The notes beneath the pieces are model-generated. The model was not told where the DNA came from and searched no databases. It saw only the letters and a program-made list of their open reading frames with translations. From positions 806,001 through 870,000 of the forward strand of contig SADC01001320.1 of NCBI GenBank assembly GCA_004194705.1: a DNA stretch of 64,000 nt, written 5' to 3'. The stretch is from Ditylenchus dipsaci (lineage: Eukaryota > Nematoda > Chromadorea > Rhabditida > Anguinidae). The position numbers and the translations under genes are program-made. Shown piece by piece: positions 10,701 through 23,300 of this stretch (the first letter of the stretch is position 1; each line of letters begins with the position of its first letter).

Positions 10701-12365
10701 AACGCCACCATTGCGGGCTGGCTTAAAGTGGCCTTATATCAAGAGTGACCTCATATCGAAAATGGCGGACCATAAATTTTTGCAAGGTGGCCAGCATTCA
10801 CAGTAAGCATAATCTTTCGTCTATATAACAATAAAACATTTAACAATTAATCAAATAAAGGAAAATAACTTAAACCCGTTATAACTCCGAATAATTTTTT
10901 TTTGTGAAATATTTTTTTAACGATAGCCAAGATCTTGCGCTACAACAGAGAGTTTTTTGAACTTCCTTAAAAAATGGCTATAAAAATAGGATTCATGAAA
11001 AAAAAGTAGGACCCAAACATGCCAAATACTATATAAAGATAGCGATTTTAAAGGCAGTTGTGTTTGTGCACGGCACCACTTTGCGAGCCAGTGTGTTCGC
11101 AGCCCACAAGACCTTCTTCATGGAGCGTGGCTACAGCGAGTCAGAGCTCTATGCCACCACGTATGCTGATGGAGGCCAGACGCCCTTCTTCTCCAAGCCT
11201 ATGTATTGCACGGATGTCAAGCAGATCCGCGAATTCATCACTGCTGTCTACGAGTGAGTAAATGGTTTAGGTAAACGACAGTAATTTATTTATACGTCAG
11301 GTACACCAACTCAACAGTGGATGTGGTTGCCTACTCTATGGGAGTAGCCATTTCCCGCAAAGCGATTCTGGGCGGACGGTGTGCCGAGACTGAAGACTAC
11401 CTTGGTCGACCCATCACTAAGTATGTAGATGCATTTGTAGCAATAGCTGGGGTGGCCTATGGTCTAGAGCGGTGCCCACAGAACATGCAGGTGTGAACTG
11501 ACTATCAATATATTTTTTCTTGTGAAATAACTAAACTTTCTGAGTAAATTAAAATCGGGTGATGAACGGCAAAAAAATTGTTTGAAAACGATTGACCAAC
11601 CGGCATAAAAACATTTTTTCAGTTTTCTAAACTTTTGTTTGATTTCCTTCTTTTCGTTTTTCCCAATTTTTGAAAAGTGACCCAAAAAACTGCCTGAACA
11701 ATTTTTCTCTGCTTAACATTGGGCTTATTATCCGTATTTGACTTCGTTTCTCTGTTGTTTTTTTAGGGTAAGGGTAGACCAGCGTATGGTAGGGCGGACC
11801 CAAACACATTTTTCTTTCTTTTTTCAAAAATTTCGAGAAACATTTTTGAGTTTGTCCTAACATACTCTGGTCTATCTTTTCCTAAGCCTACAAAATGTGA
11901 AAAATAATTGAAAATCGACCCTAAACCCATCTGATTTCGAGAAGAAACAGAAACCGAAAATGTCGGTTACGGGCCGTAAGGGTGTCCAGAACAAAAATTT
12001 AAAAAACTGAGTGATTTTGGAAGAAAATAACCTTTTATAAGAAAGTCCAAAAAGATCGATTACCGCACATCTTATCTGCCAAATTTACTTGTTAGGCTTG
12101 CAACAACATCAATGGAATGGCTTGCAATTCGGAGTTCCTCCGAGACGTTAACTCCAAGACGTCCAGCTATGAGGGCAATGCCACCTACGCCATCTACAGC
12201 AAAGATGACTTTCTGGTGGGCCAGAACTGTTGTGACCATCCCTGCTCCGAGCTCAAAAATGCCAACTTGACAGTGATCCGCCAGAAATTTGATCACATCA
12301 CTGTGTTCACACAGACCAAGGAGATCCAATATGCATTGGTTAACCACAGTCCTGTGGATATTTGA
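7733..12365 (+). CDS. secreted lipase, Lipase_2 / lips-type
   Basis: Five exons: 7733-7901, 7953-7999, 11054-11253, 11301-11490 and 12096-12365. All phases agree, giving 291 aa. The protein starts MLSISTRILW with a hydrophobic stretch and a probable signal cleavage before DLTPHF, so it should be secreted. Next come SFGGKKSDNDT, the oxyanion strand VVFVHGTT, the nucleophile elbow VVAYSMGVA (Ser of AYSMG; the usual first Gly is Ala), IYSKDDFLVG with the likely catalytic Asp, and KFDHITVF with the likely His. This order is that of nematode lips proteins (Pfam Lipase_2), which are triacylglycerol lipases of gut or body cavity. The ATG was chosen because it opens the signal peptide. Intron 2 is 3 kb and holds palindromic CCAAAG arrays and two decayed gene pieces; the others are short. 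The physiological substrate is unknown. Confidence 0.93.
8536..8795. repeat. palindromic CCAAAG array (intron of lipase)
   Basis: Repeated AAAGCCAAAGCC words switch at about 8635-8700 to the inverted GGCTTTGGC words, so the block can fold back on itself. The left edge GTGTTGAAAAGCC and the neighbouring GGATAGCAGCAG match the edge of the second block at 10340-10650. Long apparent ORFs here (Lys/Ala/Pro-rich on one strand, Leu/Phe/Trp-rich on the other) are by-products of the repeat. Confidence 0.7.
8977..9610 (+). pseudogene. decayed gene fragment, DUF3421-like (tentative)
   Basis: After an acceptor at about 8976, the + strand reads THNWADFRTCDPFPPA, then LDQYVALWYQSGEPVVGRIW, then a short intron-like gap (about 9298-9340). 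Pieces of one protein follow in three different frames: NGKEML, KVDVRDERALLGH, GKALVGPVVHTT and VLCHKASPGCNL. The order is what I recall for nematode proteins of the DUF3421/DM9-like kind, where NGKE-x-x-G-K-V-D-V-R and VLVGP-x-V-H are conserved; the family call is from memory. At least three frame changes in 200 bases and a missing middle show it is dead. It lies in the sense orientation inside lipase intron 2. Confidence 0.45.
9977..10242 (-). pseudogene. CCHC zinc-knuckle fragment (CNBP-like)
   Basis: The minus strand from the ATG at 10242 gives MSECNECHETGHS, the start of a zinc knuckle (C-x2-C-x4-H), then needs a one-base shift to continue as RECRQHRLLLRAEDADKMAA. A 45 bp GT-AG intron (about 10134-10090) joins in phase to ARPCYNCCKPGNVSRECTQG, a second knuckle in which the usual His is Asn (C-x2-C-x4-N-x4-C) and a Gly is Cys. 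It ends at a possible donor at 9976. CNBP-type proteins consist of such knuckles. The frameshift and lost metal ligand suggest a non-functional copy, antisense inside lipase intron 2. Confidence 0.5.
10340..10650. repeat. second palindromic CCAAAG array (intron of lipase)
   Basis: AAAGCCAAAGCC-type words on the left invert to GGCTTTGGC words on the right. The right edge is GCTTTTCCAACACTGGATAG, that is CAGTGTTGGAAAAGC on the minus strand, with GGATAGCAGCA next to it as at 8521. Just downstream (10681-10755) is a one-sided pogo-like end, ACAGTCGATTCTCGATATAA. Confidence 0.7.
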
Positions 12366-12464
12366 ATGGGGCAGGCATTTGATAAAGCATGACTTGAAAG
12401 AATTGAGAAATGATTTAATTATTATTTTAATATGTGTTTTCAGCCAAATTTATGTGTAATGAAT

Positions 12465-12470
12465 AATAAA
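12465..12470 (+). terminator. poly(A) signal of lipase gene
   Basis: AATAAA lies 100 bases after the TGA at 12363-12365, within an A-rich stretch. Position and context fit a nematode 3' end. Confidence 0.7.
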
Positions 12471-12483
12471 AGAAAGGTTACAT

Positions 12484-14336
12484 GTGAGCTTCCAGTTCTT
12501 CGAATAAATCCGGCGTCAGTACAAATAAGGGGTGACACATTAGTGGGATGAAAGTACAGTCAACTCCCTCCAAGGGACCGACGCAAGGTGTGCACTATGG
12601 CGAAGATCGGGGGGGGGGCTTGTCGGTTTCGATGTTTTTCAAAAAGCTGACAGGGGCTATAGCCGCCTCAGCCCCCCTCAGCCCCCTCCCCTGGCTACGC
12701 CCATTCCCTAGACGATGCGTATATAAACTTCCCTCCCCGTTTATAGGGCATGGTCGCCTCTTCAAAATTTGTCCCCGCCCATTCAAAAATTTTTCCTAAT
12801 CATTAAACTTCTGTACAGATTTTTCAATTTAGTTTTTAGTGACTTCGGATGCATAAAAGCAGTATGCATACCAGAGTCTAGGTAAATTCATCTGCGGTAA
12901 ATTCATCTGCAAAGTTCGTTCCCTTTGGCGGACATCACTTTTATTTTATTATCGTTTTGGTCACTGGAGCTGGGCAAAAAGAGTCACTACATGCATTTTT
13001 GATCAAAAGTCTTGCTCGGAATTATGTCTAAGGTAAGTGAGTGCGCGCATCTCTAACCAACTAAGCCCCTGCGCCCCTTCGGGGACGCAGGGAGCTTGGT
13101 TGCTTGGGTTTGAGATGCGCACACCCACATACCTTAGACACAAATCACTCGAAAGTGACTTTGGATGCATAAAAGCAGTATCCATACCAAAGTTTCTTTA
13201 TGCGGTAGGCCCCAGTTAACAAAACTATGTTCGAATTCCATCTTTTTCCGTAAAGAAGAAGGAGATGGAAAAAATTGTCAGAGTATTTTGAGTACTTTGC
13301 CTAAGTTAGAAAAATCACAAAATTTGGCTTTAAAATATAATTTTCACACGTAGGACCCAAATGAGATTAGGTCCAAGTGAGTGGACCCCACACGAGTGTC
13401 AACGAAAATTGGTGCTTCTCATGAGATTCGAACTTTCTGATGAAAGTGATGTCCACCTCAAGGGTTTCAATTTTGCAGATGAATTTACCTGCAGATGAAC
13501 TTACCTGCAGATAAATTCACTTGCAGATGAATTTACCGTCGCCCAACTTCAATAATTACGAAAAAAAATTGAATTCCCGGGCACCATCCTTATACATATT
13601 TTATAACTATAAAGGACAAGGGGACCAAGGCATATTTTGCAAAAGTTTGGGTGTGGGAGCATTTAGAATTAAGTCGATGGTTTGAGCTTTGAACGCAAGT
13701 AATTGATCGAATGTACTCCTTGTGTTGTATTTCCTAGAAAACAGAATTTTATGATCTTACGACAACAAAATTTGACAATCATGATGTATTTTTTGTAGGA
13801 ATCACACACTTGTTGCTACTGTATGACTATTCGTTGAGGATGAAGCAGGCGGTGGGTCATCTAGATAACTGAAGCATTATAAGACAACAGCATACCAAGT
13901 GCACCCCTCCAAATAGTGTTAAAATCGAGGGTATGAGCTAGGGGTGTTGCGCTTATTATTATAACTTTTTTCTAGAAATATCGGGGGTATTTCGTCGCGA
14001 AGCGGCGAAATACCAGCATGCTTCACATTGCAAGGAATTAGGCTTTTCTGAATATGCACCATCCTGTTCTACGGCTAGAGAACTCATACTCTTTGGAGGG
14101 GGTGCACTTGGGCTTTTACATATAAGATTAGTGGGTTTGCGTTTTTTTCCAAATTTTGTCGGTTGGTCAACCAACATGAACTCATTTTACGGAATATCTT
14201 TGCAGTAAATAAACAGTGATTTTGCCAAACCCGGGTTTAGATTTTCCCTGTTTTTCAAAACCGAGTTTTTGGTTTAGGTTTATTGGCCGAAAAAACCGGT
14301 TTACGGTTAACCGACCGGATCCTACCCTAATATCAA
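12484..14336. repeat. tail-to-tail intergenic region with nested foldback elements
   Basis: Between the 3' ends of the lipase (+) and the VWA gene (-) I see only repeats. An element with terminal AAATTCATCTGC words lies at 12890-12912 and, inverted, at 13475-13545. A GC-hairpin family copy (13013-13245) is nested inside it, with a fragment of the same family at 12840-12882. A diverged relative of the CCGGTTTTCGGT hAT-like element lies at 14218-14330 and ends GGTTAACCGACCGG. At 12715-12830 is a GATGCGTATATAAACTTCCC and GGGCATGGTCGCC block that recurs near 36765. Confidence 0.6.
14279..14284 (-). terminator. poly(A) signal candidate of VWA gene
   Basis: TTTATT on the + strand gives AATAAA on the minus strand 53 bases after the stop at 14337-14339. 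It sits inside a diverged hAT-like repeat remnant, so the transposon may supply the 3' end. Confidence 0.5.
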
Positions 14337-17300
14337 CTATTTTATTTCCAAAAACCAACCACAATTGTAGGCTTGCATGAAAGCATTCTGCCAATCAGAT
14401 GGACTGCTAGTAGTGGTCATATTCCAGGCAATTATATTGTTGGAGAGCCGCTTCAACTGGTCCACATCTACGCCGTTGAGTGCCACGAAAGTGAGTCGAC
14501 CTCGTGAAGCTAGTGCCAGCGAGTCATTGACTGCCTGCGTGACATCTGCTGGATGGGCACGAGACGTAAACACAATGTATGCATTGGGTTGAGTGCTGTT
14601 ATTGGGGTACTTCTCGTTCAAGTCTCGCAGCAGACTATAAATTTGGGTATGGATTATACAGCGATACAGTTAACGCGAACAAGGGCTACAATTTCATAGA
14701 CTAAATTTTTTCCCAAAACCGAATCTGGATTTTTTTAAATCCTGCTTTTAGCCACAAAATCTAATAAACTAAAGACTTTTAATGCTTGCTACACTTTCTT
14801 GGGGCTGGATTTTTGAAATCCGAGCCAAATGACTCACGTGGACAAGGATGGCGATTTTCTTTGTTGAGTAATAGCATTGATAGTGTTAACCATGTCTTCA
14901 CTTGAATTGAGAATGCCAAAGGAGCGAGAAGACACAAATTTGGCGTATGCACTGATACCGAGACGCTCGAAGTGGTTCCAATTGTTGGTAGAAAATACTT
15001 GGTTGACCAGAAAGCTTTTTTCCATCTGGAAAAAGTTGGAATTAGGATAATTATTGGTTATTTATTAGATACAGTCAAAGTTCGTTAAAACGTACACTCG
15101 ATATAACGTACAGTTTGGTTAGTCTCGACCGATAAAATAACACTCAATATAGCGTACAAATTTCAAATTTCGTAAAAAGTTAGTGATGGGAGAAAAAATT
15201 TACTTTTTCCTGCAAAAAGTTGGCGAAACGGTGTTCATATATATCTTAAGGATCAAATTGAATTTCCCCACAAAAAGTGTGAATTTCCCCACAAAAAGTG
15301 TGAATTTCCCCACAAAAAGTGTGAATTTCCCCACAAAAAGTGTGAAATTCCCCACCAAATTAATTAAATTCCCCACCAAATTCAAATTCGTTCTAAAAAT
15401 AGCGAATTTCCTTACCAAATTGTGAAATTTCCCACCAAATTTTTTAAAAAATTATTTATGCCTTTTTCTGTCCAAGACCGACCAAATTTTGCATAATTTT
15501 GCAAGAATTCAAATTTTTTAGCCTGAAAATGACTTGGATTGCCTAGAATCCCACCCGGAATGGCCAGAAGCCCCTGAAAGTTGGTTTTTTGGGGTTTACT
15601 AAATGAGTGTAAACTTTTTAATCGCTCAGAACTCTACCCTGAACCACTCAAAATCATCTTAAACCTGGAATTCTGAGCGATTAAGCCCATCTGACTGAAA
15701 TTCTGATTCACCCGGTCGATTTTTCAAACATGTGATGAAAACATGAGAAACCGAAATTCCGGCGGCATAATTACTAGAACTGCCTTCCATGAACGAAAAA
15801 AGAGACAATGCTCGGACTTTTTGTTTACGATAAATAGCACAGACAATTAAGTAAAAAATTTGGTGGGGAATTTCACAATTTTGGTGGGGAAATTCACTAT
15901 TTTTAGAACAAATCTAAATTTGGCGGGGAATTTAATTAATTTGGTGGTGAATTTAATTAATTTGGTGGGGAATTTCACACTTTTGGTGAGGAAATTCAAT
16001 TGCAGCCTATATGTTAACCTTGTTTGATTTTACTTCAATAAAACATTAACACTCGATATAACGTGCGGCTGACGATATTGAGATAAAGTACCCTCCTTAC
16101 AAACTTCACTTCATATAGCTTACACTTAGGGCGGTCCCCAGGGTGTACGTTATATCAAAGTTTGACTGTAGTTGAAGAAGAACCTGGAATTCAGCGGCAG
16201 TAAGGTTGTTGGAGGCATCAATGGCTACAACTATTTGGCGTTTAGATGTGGGACATGGAACAAATTTATCCTGGACCGTAATAGCACCACCTAAAAAAGT
16301 CTGTGTATAGCAGGGATTCTAAGTTAAAAGGCCCTGACAATCAAAATAACGGCTTTTACAATAAAATTTGGATGCAGTCGGGTCTCAATTAACCGCCACC
16401 AAACCGGCGTACCCAGTGTTGGCGGTTCATCGTCCATCCCTCCTCTCCCCTGATGCATTCTTTTTGCTGCAAAATAAAAACGTAAGCACACAATTGTTTT
16501 TTTAATCGGTAGGTTCCAGTTGTCAAGACCACGCTCAAATTCTTACTAACAGAAGCATTAATAGCACGCACATTAAGAGCAATTGAAAAAAACAGTAAAG
16601 GCACATTCACAATGAGGAGGCTGTTTTCGGATGCTAAAACAGACTACTCACCAAGAATCTCGGAAACGGAATCCTCGCTTTTTTATTTGTTTTTCCCAAA
16701 ATTCTTCAGTTGGCGTGTTTTTTTTTGTTTTCTAGTTGCGTACAGCGATAGCTCATGTCGATTCGAATTGTGCCAAATTTAAGTGAACAATTCAGTTCAA
16801 AACTGAATATTAACTGAATAGTTCACTTAATTTTGGCACACTTTGAATTGGCACAGTTTGAATTGACACAAACTATCGCTGTCCCCAGTTGCTTATGCAG
16901 TTAGGACTACCAAATGAGTTATCGGCTAAGTATATATTACTTCAAAAAATCTGATAAAATTTTAAGAATCCGCCTAAGAATTATAACTCAAATTAGGATT
17001 TTTTATCTAAATTTTTCAAACAAGATTTATTTTATTAAAAGCGGGTTTTTGTAATTTGAAGCACATTTTGTTACCTCGATTTATAACCACAATTTTTCAT
17101 GCCTATCGTGTAGAGGAGAGGTTTTAGGCGCGGTTTTATGGATTAATTGATTGTCAGAAAAAGTCCATATTTCAGGAATTACTGCTCGTTGATAAGGACA
17201 GTGTGGCAAATTCCACTCTTTTTGTTTTTTTTACTTCACAGCAATCATCAAAAGTATGTGTACTACATTATATGTCGTTTGACGCGGAAAGAGAAGCACT

Positions 17301-20300
17301 ATTATTTTGTAAAAAAAAAATCTGAAACTATAGCGAAACGTTGAGAAAAATGCTTTTTTCGTGAAAAAGTCATTTTTAACGAGGTAAAATTCGGCATATT
17401 TTGGAGTTTTTTCACCATTCGCTTGCCCTTACGAAAAATTTGGAGTACTGTATCCGAAAGCTCTGCTATTCCTACGTCAGACTTACTTAAATGAACCGCA
17501 AAACGGGTATAAAAACGGGTATACAACAAAATCACGCTTTATCAATTTCTCAAACAACTTTGATGTAAATTTTTTTTAGGAAAAATAGGAAAAAAAATAA
17601 GTAGGAAAAATGGGTCTGAATTTTTTTCCCTAACCCCTAAAGTCAAGATTTTGCGCTGAACAAAACGTACTTTTCAGAATTTCGAAATCTTTTTTTTTAA
17701 ATGAGATATAGCCATTTTTAGGCCGAAAATCACCTTGAGTTTACCTTGACTTTGACCCTGTTAAACTCAAGGTGATTTTCGGCCTAAAAATGGCTATATC
17801 TCATTTAAAAAAAAAGATTTCGAAATTCTGAAAAGTACGTTTTGTTCAGCGCAAAATCTTGACTTTAGAGGATAGGGAAAAAATTCAGACCCATTTTTCC
17901 TACAAAAAATCGAGAAGAACGACCTTGAGTTTACTAAACTCAAGGTTTACCTTGAGTTTGACCTTGAGCTTGAGTTTCGGAAACACTGGATCCGAGTCCG
18001 CAGCCACCCAAAATTTTTCAAGATTTTTTCAAATTAAATGTTTGTTTGTCTCGAGGGGATTTGAAATTTTAAATGTAATTTTGACTCAAAGAGCAGTTTA
18101 ATATGCAAATCGACTTTGCTAAACACGAATCTGGTGTCAGAATCTCCAATTTGCTCAGCGAAAAAAAAATTTACGTCAAAATATTATTTGAGAAATTGAG
18201 AGAGGGTGATCTTGTTGCGTACCCGTTTAGGGGCTATTACGCTTAAAAATTGATAAATATCAATTTATAATTAAAAAATATGGAATTTGGAAATGTGGCC
18301 CAAATTTGAGTTGACAAATGCGGTGTGACCAAAAGCGTAGTAACCCTTCTATCTATTTACCACAACCATAAGCTGCCTGAAAGAGTTGTTGCCAATTGTC
18401 TGGCTCATCTTTTTGCCCTATGTCCCACTCAATCACATTGGATGTCAGAAGGGTAACGGCTGAGGCACTCAACGAGCTTGGTTTCAAAGTTACAACAGTC
18501 AGTTGGCCGAAACCATTGACAGTAGAGGCATATTGTTGGGCAGCAGCTATATCTTTGGAGCTGGCATTGGATATGAAAACTATGGTAGACACATCGAGTG
18601 ATCTGTTCTGCCTGTAGACTTCGTCTAGGGCTAAGGCTCCGAACAGTCTAAAATCTTTTCTTAGGTTTTGATAACCAGGTATTGAAATTCAAACGTGTTG
18701 ACGGAAGCTTTTCTTCTAGACTGAGATGTGAATTGGATGTATCTGGAATTTAAAAAATCGGGTCAGGTTTTTTAAGTTATTAAAAATTTCTTCTGAGATT
18801 TGGTCATTTTATCGAGGTTTGTTTAAAAAAATTGCAAAAATTAGCTATTTTAGATAGTTTGTTGATATGTTTTATTATTAGCCTAAATAAGTTGAAAAAG
18901 TATTGGAATATCAAAAATGCTGTTAGAAATAATCATAAACTTAAAAAAATTCATGTGGGATCTAGCTGTTTGATCATGCCATAGTCAGTAGCCGATTAAG
19001 AAAGGCAGCTAATCGATTTCTAGTGAGAAATAAAAGTGGCCTAGTCGATAGTGAGGTGGTCAGCGAGCTTTGGCTGTATGCAAAATTAAAAAACATGAAA
19101 CTATTTTAGAGAATCGATGAAGCTACTGCCGTATACTACCTTATCCCAATTTCACGCATCAAATTGAGCACGGCTACATGCTGGTGCAAAAACAATATAA
19201 AAATACTTGAGAAAATTACGAGAACAACGAGTTTTAAAGATTTGAGGGGATTCACATATTTTGAGGGGTGTTTTCAATTTTAGCCTACTTTTTATATCAA
19301 ATTCTAAAACATCTTGACTCAAAATTTGCTATTTTAGAGTTCAAGTCAACATTAGGAGTCAAAAAATTTCGGTACTGAAATTTCGGTACTGAAAATACAC
19401 GTTTTCACACCGTTTTGTTGATAGGGAATCGATAGAGAAAAACCTCAGCTACAAAACATTGCAAAAAAATCTGACATAAGAAAATAAAATGTCTGAAAAA
19501 AGGTAAAAAAAGGCGATGTTAAAGGTTAGCCGTAAAAGCAAAAGTAAATAAAAACTTATAAAAATGCAGTCAACAAAAATTGACTGTGTGAACATTCGGT
19601 AGGAGTGCCAAAAGTCTCCCCTTTAAAATATTGATTGTTTAGGGCACTTTTAACGATGTTTCCCAAAGTATTATACACCATTTGAAAGCCCAGATGATGG
19701 GCTTTCGAAAAATTTATTACATGTTCAAGTCCTGATTGCAAGATATGTGTGAAGGTCAGTAGTTTTGAAAAAACGCCTTTTCGAAAAACTGACTTTTTGT
19801 CATAAAAACCCTTTTTCTCAGAATTTTCGACTAACTGACCAAAATTAATTTCAGGCTGTTAGAAGGCCCTATTAATTGGCTTGCAAACGGTAGATAAATT
19901 TCTTGTGAATGGGGTGACATAAGATGCCGAAAATGACTTTTGAAGTTTGCTATTCTTCCTAAATCTTTTCGGCTTTTGACGTAAAATTTTTTTAACAAGT
20001 TAAACCTGAAATTCTGATACTATATTCGTCATCAGCGAACAAAAATTTGCATGTGTAAAACTGCTCTTAAACTTAAAAATCGATTCGATTCAATACCAAA
20101 AGTATTCGAATAAGTCTGTACAGGAGGTAACGAACTCGACAACAAAAAAACTCGCTAACGCAAAAGACTCGCCAACGTAAAAGACTCGCCAATGTCAAAC
20201 CTCTCCAACGCGGGAGCTCGCCAACGAAAAATTCGATTTAACGGTCCCCTATGGCCGTCCCAAGGGGGCAGGGACATGTGATATCTCATAAGAAAGCCCA

Positions 20301-23300
20301 TCATCTGGGCTTCCTTATTGCATCTAACACTTTGGAGAGTGGAGTGACCTGAAGATTCTGAATTTGAAAAGAATGATTGACTTCTGAGGCATTATCTCAA
20401 AACTGATTGACGAAAACGGAAAACCGATGCATGCCACCGTGTTCAGCGTATCGTGAATAGGGTATTAGTGTAATAATCTAGCATATCGAGAATCTCTATC
20501 AGACTCTTAGTACTGGTCAAGGTCCGAAATTAGAAAAAATCGCTCTTAAAAAGTTTTGAAAATGATTTCAGTCAGACAGGTCTTGACTCGGCATATCCAC
20601 ACGTCTATCAAAAATCAATTCACCCACTTTTTTAATTGATCTGCCCTGTTTGTTAGCTTGAATGGGTTGAGTAAGGTGGATGAGCCATAAAAGCCAAGTC
20701 CAAGTCGCTCAAAATGATTCCAGTTCGTGGCCAGCAGTTTGTTGGACAAAAAGTCTAGCTGCTTCTACAAATAAAGAAACCGTTTTAAATTTTTATAGGT
20801 TGGAAATGCTTGCCTTGAATTCTGAGCTAGAAATTCCATTGGAACAATCATAGATGATGACTATTTGCTTTTGGCAAGGTGTGTAGGGCACATTCTCAGC
20901 TTCAGACTCTGACTTGGAGGACAGGGGAAGCACTCCAGAAAAGTCAGACCACCTCCTTGGCTGCACCTCGTAGTCCATGGACTGAAGCAGGTGGTGATGA
21001 GGCAATATATTTGGCTGGGCTGGTTGCTCTGCTATTAGATTGGGAAGCCAATGGAAGGGTTGTGGCATGGGTTGACCTTCGCCTTGAAATATTTTCAAAT
21101 ATACAGTTGGCTCCAGATAAGAGATCGTCTAAATTTTATTTTACCAGAAATTTGGAAACACGGTTAAAGTATTTTTTATGCCGTGAAATGGGTAGAAAAC
21201 AAGTTTTTAGTTGTAGGGTGGACATTTTTCGAAAAAAAGTTGTTTGCCTTGGTCCCCCTGTGGTTTTTTGGTCATTTTCTGACTTGGTAACCTACGCTTA
21301 ACCTAATAAAGATGGAATTTGAACATAGTTTTGTTGACATAGGCCCACCACATGAAGAACTCTGGTATACATGCTTTTCTTGCATCCAGAGTCACTTTCT
21401 AGTGATTTGTGTGTAAGGTATGTGGGTGTGCGCATCTCAACTCCAAGCCCCACGAGGGGGGCGCAGGGGGCTTGGTTGGTTAGAGATGCGCGCACACACT
21501 TACCTTAGACATGATTCCGAGAAGCACTCTTGATCATAAAATGCATATAGAGACTCTTGATCATTAATGTATAAAGAAGCTTTTTTGCAGAGCTTCAGTG
21601 ACCACAACGGGGTGAAATACCAAAAAACTTATCGAAGATTAAGGCAAAAATGACCAAAAAACCACAGTGGAAACCAAGACAAACGAAAAAATGGCTAAAA
21701 TTCATTTGCGCCCTCAAAATGCTCATTTACGCCTCAAATCAATTATTTACGCCCTCAAATTTGAAAATTGATCAAAATGCTCATTTACGCCCTCAAATTG
21801 CTCATTTACGCCCTCAAATTGCTCATTTACGCCCTCAAATTTATTATTTACGCCCTCAAATCGATCAAATTGGGTGGGAATTCCCTATTTTAGGTGGCCA
21901 TATTTTCAGAACTCGAATGTCTGACTGTGTTTAGACTTTCCAAACCGGTATCTTCAGTTTCCCTGAGCCATTCTCAGGCGGAGGTGCACTGGTGATGGTA
22001 CCTAGGTGAAGTACCTATGTGGGTACCAAGTGGTCGTCCACTTGGATCAAAATTTTTTTTTAACGTTTTTCATGTTCCGAAACTTGTTTTTTGGATTTAT
22101 TCGGGCATGCTGAAGATGGTTTGACGGTGGTAAAATGCCGTGTTCTCAAGTATTTTTTGAGTGTTGTGAAATAATTGATTTTGGTGAAATCAATTATTCA
22201 CCAAAACTCAAAATATACTCGAGAACACGGGATTTTACCACTGTCAAACCATCTTCAGCATGGCCGAATTAGTCCAGAAAACAGGTTTTGGAACATGAAA
22301 AATGTAAAAATTTTTATGATATAAGTGGACGATCGGCTGGTTTCGCTGGTTGAGACTAAAAAATTTGAATTCCCGCAAAATGTTGGCTAAAATAAGCATT
22401 TTGGTCGATTTGAGGGCGTAAAAAAGAAATTTGAGGGCGTAAATGAGTAATTTGAGGGCGTAAATAAGCATTTTGATCAATTTCAAATTTGAGGGCGTAA
22501 ATAATTAATTTGAGGGCGTAAATGAGCATTTTGAGGGCGCAAATCACCTATAGCCACGAAAAAATTTCGAAAAATGTTTTCTACCCGTTACACGGCATAA
22601 AAAATACTTTGGAGCGCTTTAAACCTTGTTTCCAGATATTCGGTAAAGTAACATGGGGCCAAGAGATCATCCCCTGAATTCTTACCCACAGCTAGGTCCG
22701 AATCTTTTTTACCCCAGGTTTTGTGATCTTTTCCCAATCATTTTCGTCGGTCTTGTTTGGAAAGTTGAAAAGACCAATATTAACAGTCGCTTCTGGTAAT
22801 TACTCAATTGAGTTAGTATTGATAATTACCATAATTTTTCAAATCAGACCCACGGTTTCCGATATAAAATCATTGAGGTTGTACTAATGTAAAAAGGTTG
22901 TTTGAGAGCCCTTCCAGCAATAAGTAATGAAAAACAAAGTTGGGATTGGCCTGCCTCGGTAGCTAAATAGTAGAACAGCGGAAATATGTGGGTCATGGGT
23001 TCTATTCCCAATCTATGCGTGTTTCCCTCGACTTTTACTCTGGCGAAGTTATGGTAATTTTTAGAAATAATGAAAAAAATTGGAAATAAAAAATAATAAC
23101 AATAGAAAATAAAATCGGATTTTTTACAAATTTTTCCACTGATAAAAGACTGATGAATTAGAATATGCAAAAGACATGTGAAACTTAACCAAAAAGTGTT
23201 GGACCCAGCGGCGAAACGAAGGTTATGCTGCACTTTTCAATTTTTATACTTTTCACTATCCATAATTATTTTGGCACTATTGCGGTTTAAGGTCATCAAC

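Noticed and set aside
8390..10806. Lys/Ala/Pro-rich and Trp/Phe/Leu-rich ORFs in the lipase intron
   Set aside because: Both are readings of palindromic CCAAAG / CTTTGG arrays on opposite strands.
15183..15425. ORF with repeated NFPTKSV
   Set aside because: It reads the TTTCCCCACAAAA array of a pogo-like element and has no independent support.
21700..22545. Possible CRISPR array because of regularly spaced identical words
   Set aside because: The words are inverted between the two blocks, the spacers are not unique sequence of constant length, and the genome is eukaryotic.
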